From the NCBI GenBank assembly GCA_018398805.1, contig JAGFBZ010002154.1, positions 1-64,000 on the forward strand: a stretch of 64,000 nt of DNA, written 5' to 3'. Position numbers and translations under genes: made by a program. The notes beneath the pieces are model-generated. The model ran no database searches. It was given only the letters and a program-made list of their open reading frames with translations, and was not told where the DNA came from. Within the stretch, counting starts at the first letter, position 1. The number at the start of each line of letters is the position of its first letter. This DNA is from Hirundichthys speculiger (Eukaryota; Chordata; Actinopteri; Beloniformes; Exocoetidae). Positions 46,701-58,700 of the stretch are shown in pieces.

Positions 46701-49700
46701 TGCAGAGTAGTCGCAGCTACAGAGGAATAAAGTTGATAAAGGGTGAATTCCAATTCCTTCCTCAACCCTCAATCTCAAAAATGCATGCTCCTGCTAAGTG
46801 CAAGTGCTGTCCCGATTCTTAGAACGTCAACTTGAGGGACAGGTTTGAGGGCTGTATCGCCCTCAATATTGAGATTCTCCGGCACCACCCTTAAGGCATT
46901 GCGTGTTTTCGCTAAGGCTCAAGTGTAAGCATTTTCGTAGTTAATAAAGATATAAATGTTAATGTTAATAATGTCCTCTTATTGTCTTTGTCATAAATCT
47001 ATACATTATCTTCTTCTTCTTTGTCGTTTTCTTGACTGACTCAATGTAGCTTTTGCATAAGGCCGTCCCCCACAGTCTGAAGACGTAACTGCACACAAGG
47101 ACTGTCCCATTTCTAAGTCACAAGATAGCCCTTACACTTACGTTTGAGGGCCAAGATTGAGGGCCAAAGATTGAGGGCCAAAGATTGAGGGTTAAGGGAG
47201 GAATTGGAATTGGTCCAAAGTCACATAATGACGTCATGGGAAAGAGTGTAGAAGCTAGACTAAGAACAGAAGTGAGCATCTGTGAACAGCAGTATGGTTT
47301 CATGCCAAAGAAGAGGACTGCAGATGACAACATCTGCTTTGAGGACATTGACAGTGAAGTACAGGGGTGAATTCCAATTCCTCCCTTAACCCTCAATCTC
47401 AACCCTCAATCTCAAAAATGTGCGCTCCCGCTAAGGGCAAGTGGTGTCCCAATTCTAAGGGACATCAAGTTGAGGGACGAGTTTGAGGGCTGTATCGCCC
47501 TCAAAATTGAGATTTTCCAACACCACCCTTGGAAGTAAGGGCTACCCAGAAGCTAGCTACAAACGTAAGTATCTTCGTATATCTTAAAGATATAAATGTT
47601 ACGAAACCATTTTATTGTGTTTGTTTGAGATTTTTTTCATGGATTAACATCGTTGTTGCGTGACATTTTATTTTTTTTACTTTACGATGTTTGCTGCCGG
47701 ACCGGCGGTCCCGTCGGCTTCACGTTGTACTCGTCGGTGGTCCCGGTACATTATTCAGTCCTCCGTCGCTACACAACAAAGTAACGTGAAGCCGACCCGG
47801 ACCGCCGACGGGACCGGTCCGCTGACCGTGGCAGTCCCGGTCCCGTCAGCGGTCCCGGTCCCGTCAGCGGTCCTGGTCCCGTCCCAGGCGGCTTCACGTT
47901 ACTTGTATACCTTGTTGTGTAGCGACGATGGACTGAATAATGAACCCTCTATTGTGTTATTTTCTAATATTATTTTGAGAATATACAGCACTCTTTTCAA
48001 TGTTATCCCTGTGTAATTTCAGGAAATACAGAGACAACACGGCTCTGATACATTTCAGTCTGATGACGTAACTGCACTCGAGGGGTGTCCCATTTCTAAG
48101 CCACAAGATAGCCCTTACACTTACTTTCGAGGGTTAAGATTGAGGTCCAAAAATTGAGGGTTAAGGGCGAGGGTTGAGATTGAGGGTTAAGAGATTGGAA
48201 TTGGCCCAAAGTCAGGTGTCTTTGTAGACCTTGAGAAAGCAGATGACAGGTTCCAAGAGAGGAGCTGTGGTATAATATGAGGAAGTCTGGAGTAGCAGAA
48301 GTATGTTAAACTGGTGCAGAACATGAATGAGAGCTGGAAGACAATGGTGAGGTGCTCAAGGAGTTCAAGGAGGAGGTGCAAATGCACCGAGGGACAAAGA
48401 CCTTCATTTTTGGAGATTACAATATCACAGTTCTACATGCACCCCGAGTTTTGTTGTTTCACTAAAGTTTGAATCACCACCCAAATTCATTTTTCCGTCT
48501 CTTCATTAAGATACAAACCGAACGTAAACTACTATCAGGGGTAGACCAATTAATCATCAATGGATATATTTTACTAAAGAGCATTGGCCATAAAACATGC
48601 ATTTAACGGTCAGTCTAAACATAAAATGTACACCAAATAAAACCAGACAATGTTCAGAACAAAATGTCTCCACAGATAAACCTGTCTCAGAGCCAAGCAC
48701 AGATTTAACTCCTCTTAAGAGACAGGCTGCACTTTTGTCTTAAAAAGACCGGAAAATACATCCAGGTCTCATTAAATTAATCTGGAGGGTTTCACTTAAT
48801 TAGTGCCTATCTTGTCACTGTATATGTATTTCATTAATATGCTTTATGGGGTTTAGTGTAGCGCTCAAGCACATGCTGGAATATGATCACTGAGGTAGGT
48901 GCAACTTTCCTTCACCTCCAGTGTTCAGAGTCGGTGGTCCGTGCGCTGACCTCACATCTCACCCACCAGATCTACAGCAGTTGCTTTCTGCTCCTTTACC
49001 GCCAGACTGCCGACTCCATTAGAGAGGATTTGCACATGCAGGCTCATCAAATGAAAACCCCATTAACGTGATGAAGTCGGGTCCCGTACCTGACAAACTT
49101 GAGCCTCTGTGTGTACTTCATCGAGTAAACCTGTTTCATTACTCCGTAAGCCTCTTTCAATATTTTTGTCATTACTGAAATGAAATGGAAACCATTAGAT
49201 TTGCTTTAGCTGACTCACCTACGCTCCAGTCCACCTCGTGGACGGCGTCGCCATAGATGCCGTGGCGACTCGTTCCTTTAAAGGCCGCAGAAGCAAACAT
49301 GGCCGTGTGCACTTGCAGGAAGGAGAAAAACAGCAGGAAAGGCCTCGCTGAATTTCTGCAGACACAGAGGATGATTTCAGTTTTTAAATTAATCAACAGT
49401 CCAGTACTTTTACCTTCTTCCTTATAGCCTTTGTAATATGTTCAAAATGTCCTTCAGCAGCCATTCCCAAACTTCAAAATGGCCCAATTTGAAATGTGAA
49501 AAATCTCTGCAGCCCATGCAAACCTTTAAACACCACTTTGATCAACATACAAAAAACTAAAAGCTACATTCCAATATTAATGTAAGGGGTCAAGAAATAA
49601 GGCGACAATTGTCACTTGTCATGTTAAGATTACAGTAGAATAACACTCAATTGTTTTTTTAATATTTCTAAATATTTTTAAATCATGTAATAAATGTTTT

Positions 49701-52700
49701 ACAGTAATTTCAAAACATATTTTTAAAAATCGAGGATTTAAAACATTTATTTTTTTCATGACCTCTCACGGCCCACCTGCAGTACCTCGATGGCCCACCA
49801 GGGGGCCGCAGCCCACACTTTGGGAATCACTGTCCTTCAGCATTGTTGGAAAAAAGCATGAAAGTTCTCTCTAATCTCTTCATGTATTGTCATGGAAAAA
49901 ATTATTAGACCACCATTTTTTCTTCACTTTCTTGTTCATTTTAATACCTGGTACCACTAAACATCATCATGTGACTAAAACAGACAGAAAAGAAAACACT
50001 GAATGCATAAAAGCAGTGTTTTTGGCAGTACAACGCCATAGCTATTGATGTAAAAACTTAAGTGATTTAGGTTATAATCAAGAAAACCATGGAAAATGGT
50101 AAGATATCAGCTCTTAAATAAAACTCTTTAAGCAATCTTTGTGGTTATCGTTATGTTTGTCCAAACAAATGTACCTTTAGTTGTACCAGGCATTAAAATG
50201 AACAAGAAACTGAAGAAACAAGGGTGGTCTAATAATTTTTTCCATGACTGTATGTTTCTGCAATAATGGCGTCACAGAAGAGTACACGACTTTTGCCAAG
50301 GGCACTGGAAAAGGTCAGCGGCCATTACAACCAGAGTGCAAATTATACAATGACAATTGGGGGGGTCAACATTTTCTAGAGATGACAAAAATGACAATTT
50401 TTGTCATCTTTAGGGGGGTCGAAGATGACAAAAATGACAATTTGTACCTTCTTTAGGGGGGTCGAGGATGTAATTGGGGGGGGTCAAACCCCCCCAAACC
50501 CCCCCTTAATTCGCACTATGATTACAACCATCACTGATAACAGCCTGAGCGGTCTTTTCTGACTTTGGTTTGAACACACAGACTCAGTTTCTTTCAGCAA
50601 ATATCGTCTGAGCACTAAACCTGAGCCCATGTGTGTTGGTCCATCCCTGCTGCCGACGCCGCGTCCTGACAAGATTTACACAAGGCTTCTCTTTCGCACA
50701 GTGATGTTTTAATGTAGCTCCATATTGTAAATCTTGATAAAAAGGCCCAACACTTTAATTCCCTGTCCGTGTGGTTGTATCAGCGACTGATGAATGACAG
50801 TTTATGATACAGTGCCTGACTGAGGGACGGCCCAGTTTAGGTTTGCGCTCTTGCCCTTTACGTGCTGCAATCCCTCCAGAATCTTTAAAGCCATTAACGA
50901 TATTATGTAAAGCAGAAGCAGAAATATGCAAATCCCTTCCAATCTGTTTTTGACGAACAAGATTTCAACGTTAGACAACCCGTCACAGCCCGTCTTTGCC
51001 TATTAGAGATTCAGCCTTTTATGAACACTGCTGTTGTCCCCAGTTACCGTGATCCTACCTGAAATAACAATCATATTTTTGTCTTTCATCTCCTTACTAC
51101 CTCTGATTTATAAATTAAAGAAAGGAGATGACATAAAATATTAAGGTTTTTTTTTTTTTTTTTTTTACCCATTTTTCACATCAATTCAATACTTTTTGAT
51201 ATTGAGTTGAAGCTTTTTTTTTCCAGCTATTATTGAGTATTTTTAGTGCATGATAGCACTTGCTTTTTAAAAACTGGAAGATTGGAAGTTGGAAGATTTA
51301 TTTTTTTCTATCTAATATTTATTTATTGTGGCCCACACACCTCTTGATGAAGTCCACTGCCTCATGAGTCATTCTCTGCGTCAGGTTTTCAGATGTGAAC
51401 GGCTGCTCCACAATTTGGTGATCCCTGAACAGAATGCAGTTGAAGTACGGGACAATCGTGATGAATCCTGCTATCAGTGCCGTAACTGTGATCCCCACAC
51501 ACAGCAGGCCCAGGACCAGCCCTCTGCGGAGACTGATGACCCCGCCTAGGTGGAGTGCAACTGCAGAAACCAACACAACCCCAAGTGTCCTGTATGGTAA
51601 ATATTTGTGGATCTGGAAGACGGTGCCATGTCCAGGTTGGCAGTCTCGTAAGTTGGTCAAAGGGATACCAAAGAAGTAATTAAAGCCATGAATGCTGGGG
51701 TGGTGGCAGTGATCGTCGCTGCTCTTACAGTTAAGTCCCAGGTGCCATTTACCTGGAGACAAGAAGAGATTAACAAATGACAGAAAGTGAATCGATCTGG
51801 TGCTGATCAAACATCTACCAATGTTTGTCTAAATCAGATCACTTGGGTCCAGTATCTTTGGTCAAGTTTCCAGTAGACACGTATCTGTGAAGGAGTGTCT
51901 CTGCACCCCAGACAAAGAACCTCTGGCTGTGATCACCTGACCACACTTTCCACAGAGAGACTTAACCTTTGTTACCAGTCTAGGGTCCCGATCTTACACC
52001 AGATCTCCTAAAGCCGCTATTTAGGGAGGGGCGTTCCCCACAAAGAACGCAATCTTCCACCTCCCTAAACCCGCTATCCCACCTGCGCTACCTGCTACAT
52101 TATGCATAGGAGTGGTTAGGGCGTTCCACCTGTTAAACCAATCAGTGCGTCAGTAGCCATTGCCTTTAAGAGCAGGTTGCGCTACCCTCAAACGCTATGG
52201 AGCGTCTTTATATCCAGATCGGAGCGCTCTCATGCGCTGCTCATCTGGGACTCTGCTGTAGAGCTTCCTCCTCTTCCTTCTTCCTCATCCTCTGCACTGA
52301 TATATACATATAAATATTTTTACACAGACAATTCCTATCAGCTACCTGAAAGTCCCAGATAGTCAGTGCGCTCCCAGTAAACATGCTCTGGTCGTCTATG
52401 GTTTAACTGGCGAGCAAGTCGTTTAAGACGATCTCTGGTATTTTCTCAGGGTTCAACTGAGGCCAAATCACGCTTTTTATACAAGAGTTAATTTAAGAGG
52501 TAGAGCTGTTTGTGCACTTCCACATGGGACCAGGTGGACGCACATTGATGCCATTTGGACGTGCTCTTGTAGGCGCCGACATGAGGGTTGCGGGTAGCTA
52601 CCTACTACCCGCGATCACAAGATACCAAGTTTGTGGAAAGGGCAAAAGACACGCCCATTGCCACACCTACAATGTGAGTAAGGGAGTCGGCATAACGGGT

Positions 52701-55700
52701 AGCAGCTTTAGTGAGCAGAAGATTGCATTAGCGGTTAGCGGAGATTCCTAAACCTGCAATTTGCAGGTAGCTGGTAGCGGCTAGCGGGAGATGTACGATC
52801 GGGGCCTCAATCTATTAACTAGATCTGTGTTAACAGACCCTGACACTCAAGAGCCTAACAAAGAAAATACTTATTTTAAGTCCAACGACATGGTTTCATT
52901 GAAAATAAATTAAAAACTGCCACCTCTAACAACTGTAAAACACTCATAATCGTAGAGTAGGAGCTAATATCATGTAAATAATCAAGTAAATATGGCATCA
53001 TGTAATTAATGCCATGAAAATGGCATCAATGACAGTCAGGTTCCATCTGATTGGTCAAATATACTGTTGACCCAAATTTTCAACATATTGTGATCATTTA
53101 CTATTTACTGCTAAATTCGTGGATCATGCAACTGCTTTGAACTTTCCAACAATGTGTTCATCATCATTTTTTTCACATTTCATACAAGAATATGGTTTTT
53201 CCTTTAGGGATTAATAAACTCAGTTCAGTTCAATCAAATGTTTGATCTGACCTAGTCTGTGTTTCTACTGCCAGGTGTGTAGTAGGTGGCTGGGTTATTT
53301 TTAGATTTGTTATTTTGGCATCCTTTCCAACTTTGACAATGGAAACACCTCAAAAAAGCCATAATATATCAACCCAAACTATTACATTATTCACCTAAAC
53401 CAACTGTCTAATTTTACAGAACAGCAACGGTGCTGAAACAGAAGGAGCATGTGCACAGATGCATGAAAATGCTGCACACATTTTCTCTTAAAGCCCCTCA
53501 ACAGTTCTGCAGTCTTCTGCCCAAATCTGAATCCAAGCTGGATGCTGTGCTTGTGAGTAAATGAAACACTGTTAATAATAAAATCCCACCAATTACAGAA
53601 TAGCTGGACTAACACGGGCCAGTAAATGTTACCCGCCTCTTTACGGTTGCAGTGACAAGATTTCGAGGATAAATGTCACCAATAATAAATCTGGTGATAA
53701 CCCAGTTTCAAGCTAATGAAGTCAAGAGTTGGTTCTGCTCACGCAAGTGTTAGTGGACAGCAGAAACCGCAGTGAGCTTGGCTGCACGTGGCACGCACTG
53801 CAGGAACGCTTGGAAAGGTTATGTTGATGCGCATGAGTCAGGCAGCCCTCAGAAACAAGAGCACGGACATATTCACAGCATTAAAGCATAAATAAAAAGA
53901 CCCAAATAATTAGAGCTGTCCAACTTAATGATGCTCTAACACAATCTCATTTAAATGCTGTTAACACAAATGACTCTGTAATTAGATTCCTGAACTCCAC
54001 TGAAGCTGACGGTGCTAATGCACCAAGTCGAGAAGAAGTCGACACTCTTGAAATCGATGAATTTAGGTTTCGTCTGGACGACATCCAGCCCACCATTACA
54101 TTAAAGTCAACCACATTTTTAGCACCAATGGAGAATGCTGTTTCAGCCTATTGATCCATTTTTACTAATATGGTTGAAATGTGTTTTTTTTTTTCACTTT
54201 ACAGTCTACGCAAAGTAGAAAAGTTTCACTTTTCTACTGATCCAGGCGTCACTGAGGTGACCTCTGAGTGAACGCACCCTGAAGAGGAAAATAGGTTCGC
54301 GGACGACCGTCCTGATTTATTCACAGGTGTGACCTTTGCAGCAGCTTTGCCAGGATATCTGTATGAGTTTTTCTGAGCGTTCATCTGTTCTGCACCTGAT
54401 ATGATCAGCCGGCGCCGCGGAGTCGAGCCCCGTGAAACGCTGTCATTTGTTCGTCCAACATTTTTGACAGGTTGTAAACGGCGGCGTCAGTGTGATGACT
54501 CGCATTAATCTGTCATGAACCTTTACTCAAACATTTTTAGCTTTTAATATATCATAATTTCATTGCATATAAGTGCAAGACAGAAGATATAATACAAAAT
54601 AACCTCCTTGACATCAGAATAAAGGATGTGACAAACTACACATCCTTTTATGAGAGTAAGTTTCTTTTTTCAGAAGTAAAAAAAAAAAATGAGTACAGAA
54701 CATATGGTGGGCTTTTACCTGGTCTAAATCTCATTTTAGGTAAGATTACGCTGCTTTAGCTTCTCAAAACGGAGTCTAAGAACTCTTGTGGGAAGCAGAG
54801 GACATGAATGTAAAACTGGAAAATGACCCTGACATGCTTCCTCACCTATAAGAGCCGTCTCATAGCCTTGTTGTTTGGCAACCTTAGCAAAGGTAACTTC
54901 TTCAGCGGGGAGGCCGCCAGATGCTGCATTAAATATAAACACACCTGGTCTCAGATGACCAGCAACACCTGGCGGAGAGGAAGATAAGGACAAAACGTAA
55001 GTTTTCATGTGCCAATGAATCAACATGTGAATAACAATTTAACTGTAATAAAAATGAGCAGTCTGTAGCTACGACAGATTCACCTCATTAAAACTGGACT
55101 GTTCTATGTCAGTTTAACCACATTTCTTCCCCAAATCATTTTTATTTTTCCTTTTAATTTAACACACTTTATAGCTGGTGGAAGATGAACATGTATGCAG
55201 AAGAAATCAAATATGAGAAGGATGGGGACATCAGCAAACTGTGGATACGTTTATAGACTGTGGATCATAGAAGTTATTTCTTAAACTGCAATGCTTAGTT
55301 TAGGAGTTCAAAAAGGCTTCTTGGTTATGTTGAGTGTCTATTTTGTTAAATGGATTAAAAAAAAAAATAATTCACATTTCCCTGTGGGTTTTTTTTTTTT
55401 TGGGTGGGGGGGGGTTGTTTGGTTTCATCTAACCATAAAGACACACAACATTTTTAAATTAATTTTAATTTTTAAAAACATTAAATTACCACAATCGAAA
55501 TAATAAAACAAATGTGCATTTAAAAAAATGGTTATGTTATGTTTCTTGCTGGCGTTTATCTGTCTGTCTGTTTGTCTGTCTGTGTGTGGACTTTGATGAA
55601 ATTTTCAGGAGTTGTCAGAAATGTGAAAAGGAAGAACTGATTTTATTTTGGGTGTGATCCAGAAGAAATCCTGGATTCTGGATCACTTTCAGATTTTCGA

Positions 55701-58700
55701 CAAACATTGCGATCAATGAGGCCTAAAATGTTGTTTCTCAGTATCTCCATTAATTATTGCCCAAAACTCATGAAATTTGACTCAGGGATTGACAATGGGA
55801 ACCTCTATCAAATTTCAAAGGCTGATCCGGATCTGATCCAGAAGGTGGATTTTATCGTAATCTGTAAATCGCTATATGGGGGAATTGTTGCACTTGGCGG
55901 AGGTCTGTGCTCTCCAAGTGATTTTCTAGTATTATATCTGTATGTATCTTTCAGAAATAGGGGGAAAAAAAGCAAGACTCGGGGTGTCATCTGTCACCAT
56001 CCGCCAAACTGAAAAAAATCTTTCAATTCTAATGAAATGTTTTCTGAAACCTGTCAAATTGCTGAATAATTCAGAAAATAATAAGAATTTGGACACCTTT
56101 CCTCCAACACTGGTTGTAATTTGACAGAACCCAGGTGGCTCTAAGATTATATCTGGTAAATTGGACTCCATTCACATCCTGCTTTAGTCATATTGACCTG
56201 AAGACTCTTACAGCCACGTTCATGCAGCAGCACATATTCATGCACAACTTTCTTTAATCATGCACACACCAGCGAACACATTGGTGATAACATGGAGTTC
56301 AGAATCTTGCTCACGGACACTGGTGACTGAATAATCACTTGTTGGATGACCACACAGCTGCCCCCTCCAAATTATGCATAATGACTTTCAGAAAGAGAAG
56401 AATTCTCTGCAAACCAATATGAAGCTCAGTCAGTGTTTGCATCTGCGTTAGTTAACTGGCCTGATCTTATCGGGTACCGTCCTGTCAGAAACGCTGCTCT
56501 GCTCGGTGTGCAGAGGCTCGCCGCGGCGATGTGATGGGTCAGCGTCACTCCTTTCACGGGCCAGCTGGTCAATATTGGGGGTCCTGCGAATCGCATCAAT
56601 CACAGGGAGGGTTCAGCATCCAGGTGGATGGACATTTGCATGAAATCTTTCAGTGTGGTTTGACAGCAGAAACTATGTCCAGCATTGTGTGTTTCAGATT
56701 AGGGAATTTAACCAGAAATTTTGATGAGGAACTTAACCAAAACTTATTTATAAAAAATTTAGATTTGACTGAAAAAAACAACATGTAAACTGATATTAAA
56801 AAGTGCTGTGAATCTTTACAGGATACTTTTAGACCAAGCAGCACACGTAAGACTTTCACTGGTTAAAAGAGCTGGGTTAGAACTGAAGTGAAAGTAATTA
56901 TAAATTTTTAATAAATCAATTAAAGATTGCAGATGCTCCATTATAATGTAGTTCAGCATTTTAACCTCACAAGCTCAAATAAATCTAAAAAGAAAATGAC
57001 TTCTTTATAAACCACATGCTCCAAAAGGCCCTGGCATCATGTCTGCTGGTCTTGCTGTGTGCCAGGGACAAAATACAGCTGACGTGTTTTTTTGCAAACA
57101 TGAAATATTTTATCCCGATGAAGCTCTATGCAGTACATTTTAGCATAGTGGTTCCCTTCGAGCAAGAATGTAGGAACAACGTGAATCAGCACCCCGAAAG
57201 ACTAAAGCAGCAAAAAAAAAATGTTGAACACAAAAGCCGCCAAAACTTTTCAGACTGTATATTAACTGATATCAACTTTTTTAATGTGATATTTATCTAT
57301 ATTTTATATATCCAGCCCATGGACATTGACTTGGGCTTGGTGACAGACCCTAGTGGTTATTCAAGGAACTACAATTTTGGTGCTGGGGACGTGGCCCATT
57401 ATTCCAGCTAAAGTAAACAAGACCACTTATGTGTCACTGTCAGTGCTGATCTTTTCTTGTCGAAACTTACGAGAACATAGACTGGAAATTATTGTGGGGT
57501 CCAACAAGTGGACATTCTTCCCTGTTTTGTCCTTCTTCTCAAACCAAATCAGTACCTGTGATCTTATTTGCGCAGAGAAGATCTTTCAGCCACTTTACCT
57601 TCATCATGTCATCTGTAGAGGGATAGATGTGTAGCGTCTGAGCTTTGGAGCTGTGTGATTTACATGCCACAGCATTGCAGTAGGACACCATGGTTGTTTT
57701 AAGGAAGAAAATGACGTAAGATGAATGATCTGTACGGTTTGTTTTGCCTTGTCGCTTTCTTTACCAGGTTTGGCCATGTCTGCCAAAAACCCCAAATGCA
57801 ATGCGTTATGACTGGTGCTGCCACTTAGTGAATAAAAAGAGCAGCATTTTGGTAGTACTCGGGTAGCCTCTATTGAACCGACAGACCACTGCAACCACTT
57901 CTGGGTCAGCCTTAAAGGGTTTAAGGGGGAGAAGAAGACTACAAGTCGCCAAATTGGCCATTAAAGAGTAACGGAAAGGGTAAAGGCTACGTTTGCATTC
58001 CAGCTGCTGCTATCTGGTTTTCTGCGTGAGTGACTGAGTTGGGCTGTGGCTAGGCTAACAATGGATCGCCACAGTAGATCTTACAGAGCTTGACCAGAAC
58101 TTAGCTGTCCTCATCGCTTTAGAAACATCTAAAATTAAGACAGATATAGTCAGAATGGGTGCAAGGTTATATTCATTCTCATGTTAATTAGCATCACAGT
58201 TTAACATGAGTGAGTGAAGCTAAGCTAAACTCCGATAAAATAGGTAACTTGTTGTAATCAAGTTAAGCTGGGAGTGTTCCATCTGACTGCCCAGCTTGTT
58301 TCTTTTACCCATTTTCCCATTGTTTCTGGGTTGGCTGGAGCAGGTTCCTGCCAATCAAAGCTTCAAAGCTTCCCTTCAGAAAACTGTGAGTGACATCACA
58401 TAATTCTGTGTTTACATTCTCTCTAAGACTACAGTGTTGAACAAAACAACAGATAAATACATGAACCATTTGAGACAGAGGCTGCAAAGCACTGAAGGTC
58501 AAATAAGCAAGGTTCATGGCTATACTGCTATGGAGATAATATCCATGTTAACTATGCATGTAAATCATCCACCCAACCCACACTATTAAAGTACTCACAA
58601 ACCTTTCTATCAAACAATGTGAAAACAGCAAGATAACTTTACCTCATTGTTTTATTGCCGTAACAGCCCAGATCTCCGATTCCCAAATCATCCACCATCA

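Larger units (their letters stand above)
46480..48400 (+). mobile_element. RTE-type LINE fragment, + strand, interrupted twice
   Basis: Three pieces of the same reverse transcriptase are collinear. 46490-46736 carries [20 protein letters not shown] and [10 protein letters not shown]. 47217-47365 carries [19 protein letters not shown]. 48214-48390 carries [12 protein letters not shown]. The gaps are filled by two copies of the element at 46738-47216 and 47366-48213. It is the same family as the - strand copy at 9470-11185. Confidence 0.8.

Noticed and set aside
48883..49071. 62-codon + strand frame with plausible protein composition in sts intron 5
   Set aside because: No family recognised, no consistent splice sites, opposite strand to sts; insufficient to call an exon.
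56455..56456. GT donor just downstream of sts exon 2 as an alternative to the GC donor
   Set aside because: It would leave phase 2 and put exon 3 out of frame or require a weak internal acceptor, losing the conserved spacing.
57016..57411. 131-codon + strand frame in sts intron 1
   Set aside because: No domain, no splice or promoter context, AT-driven composition; chance frame.
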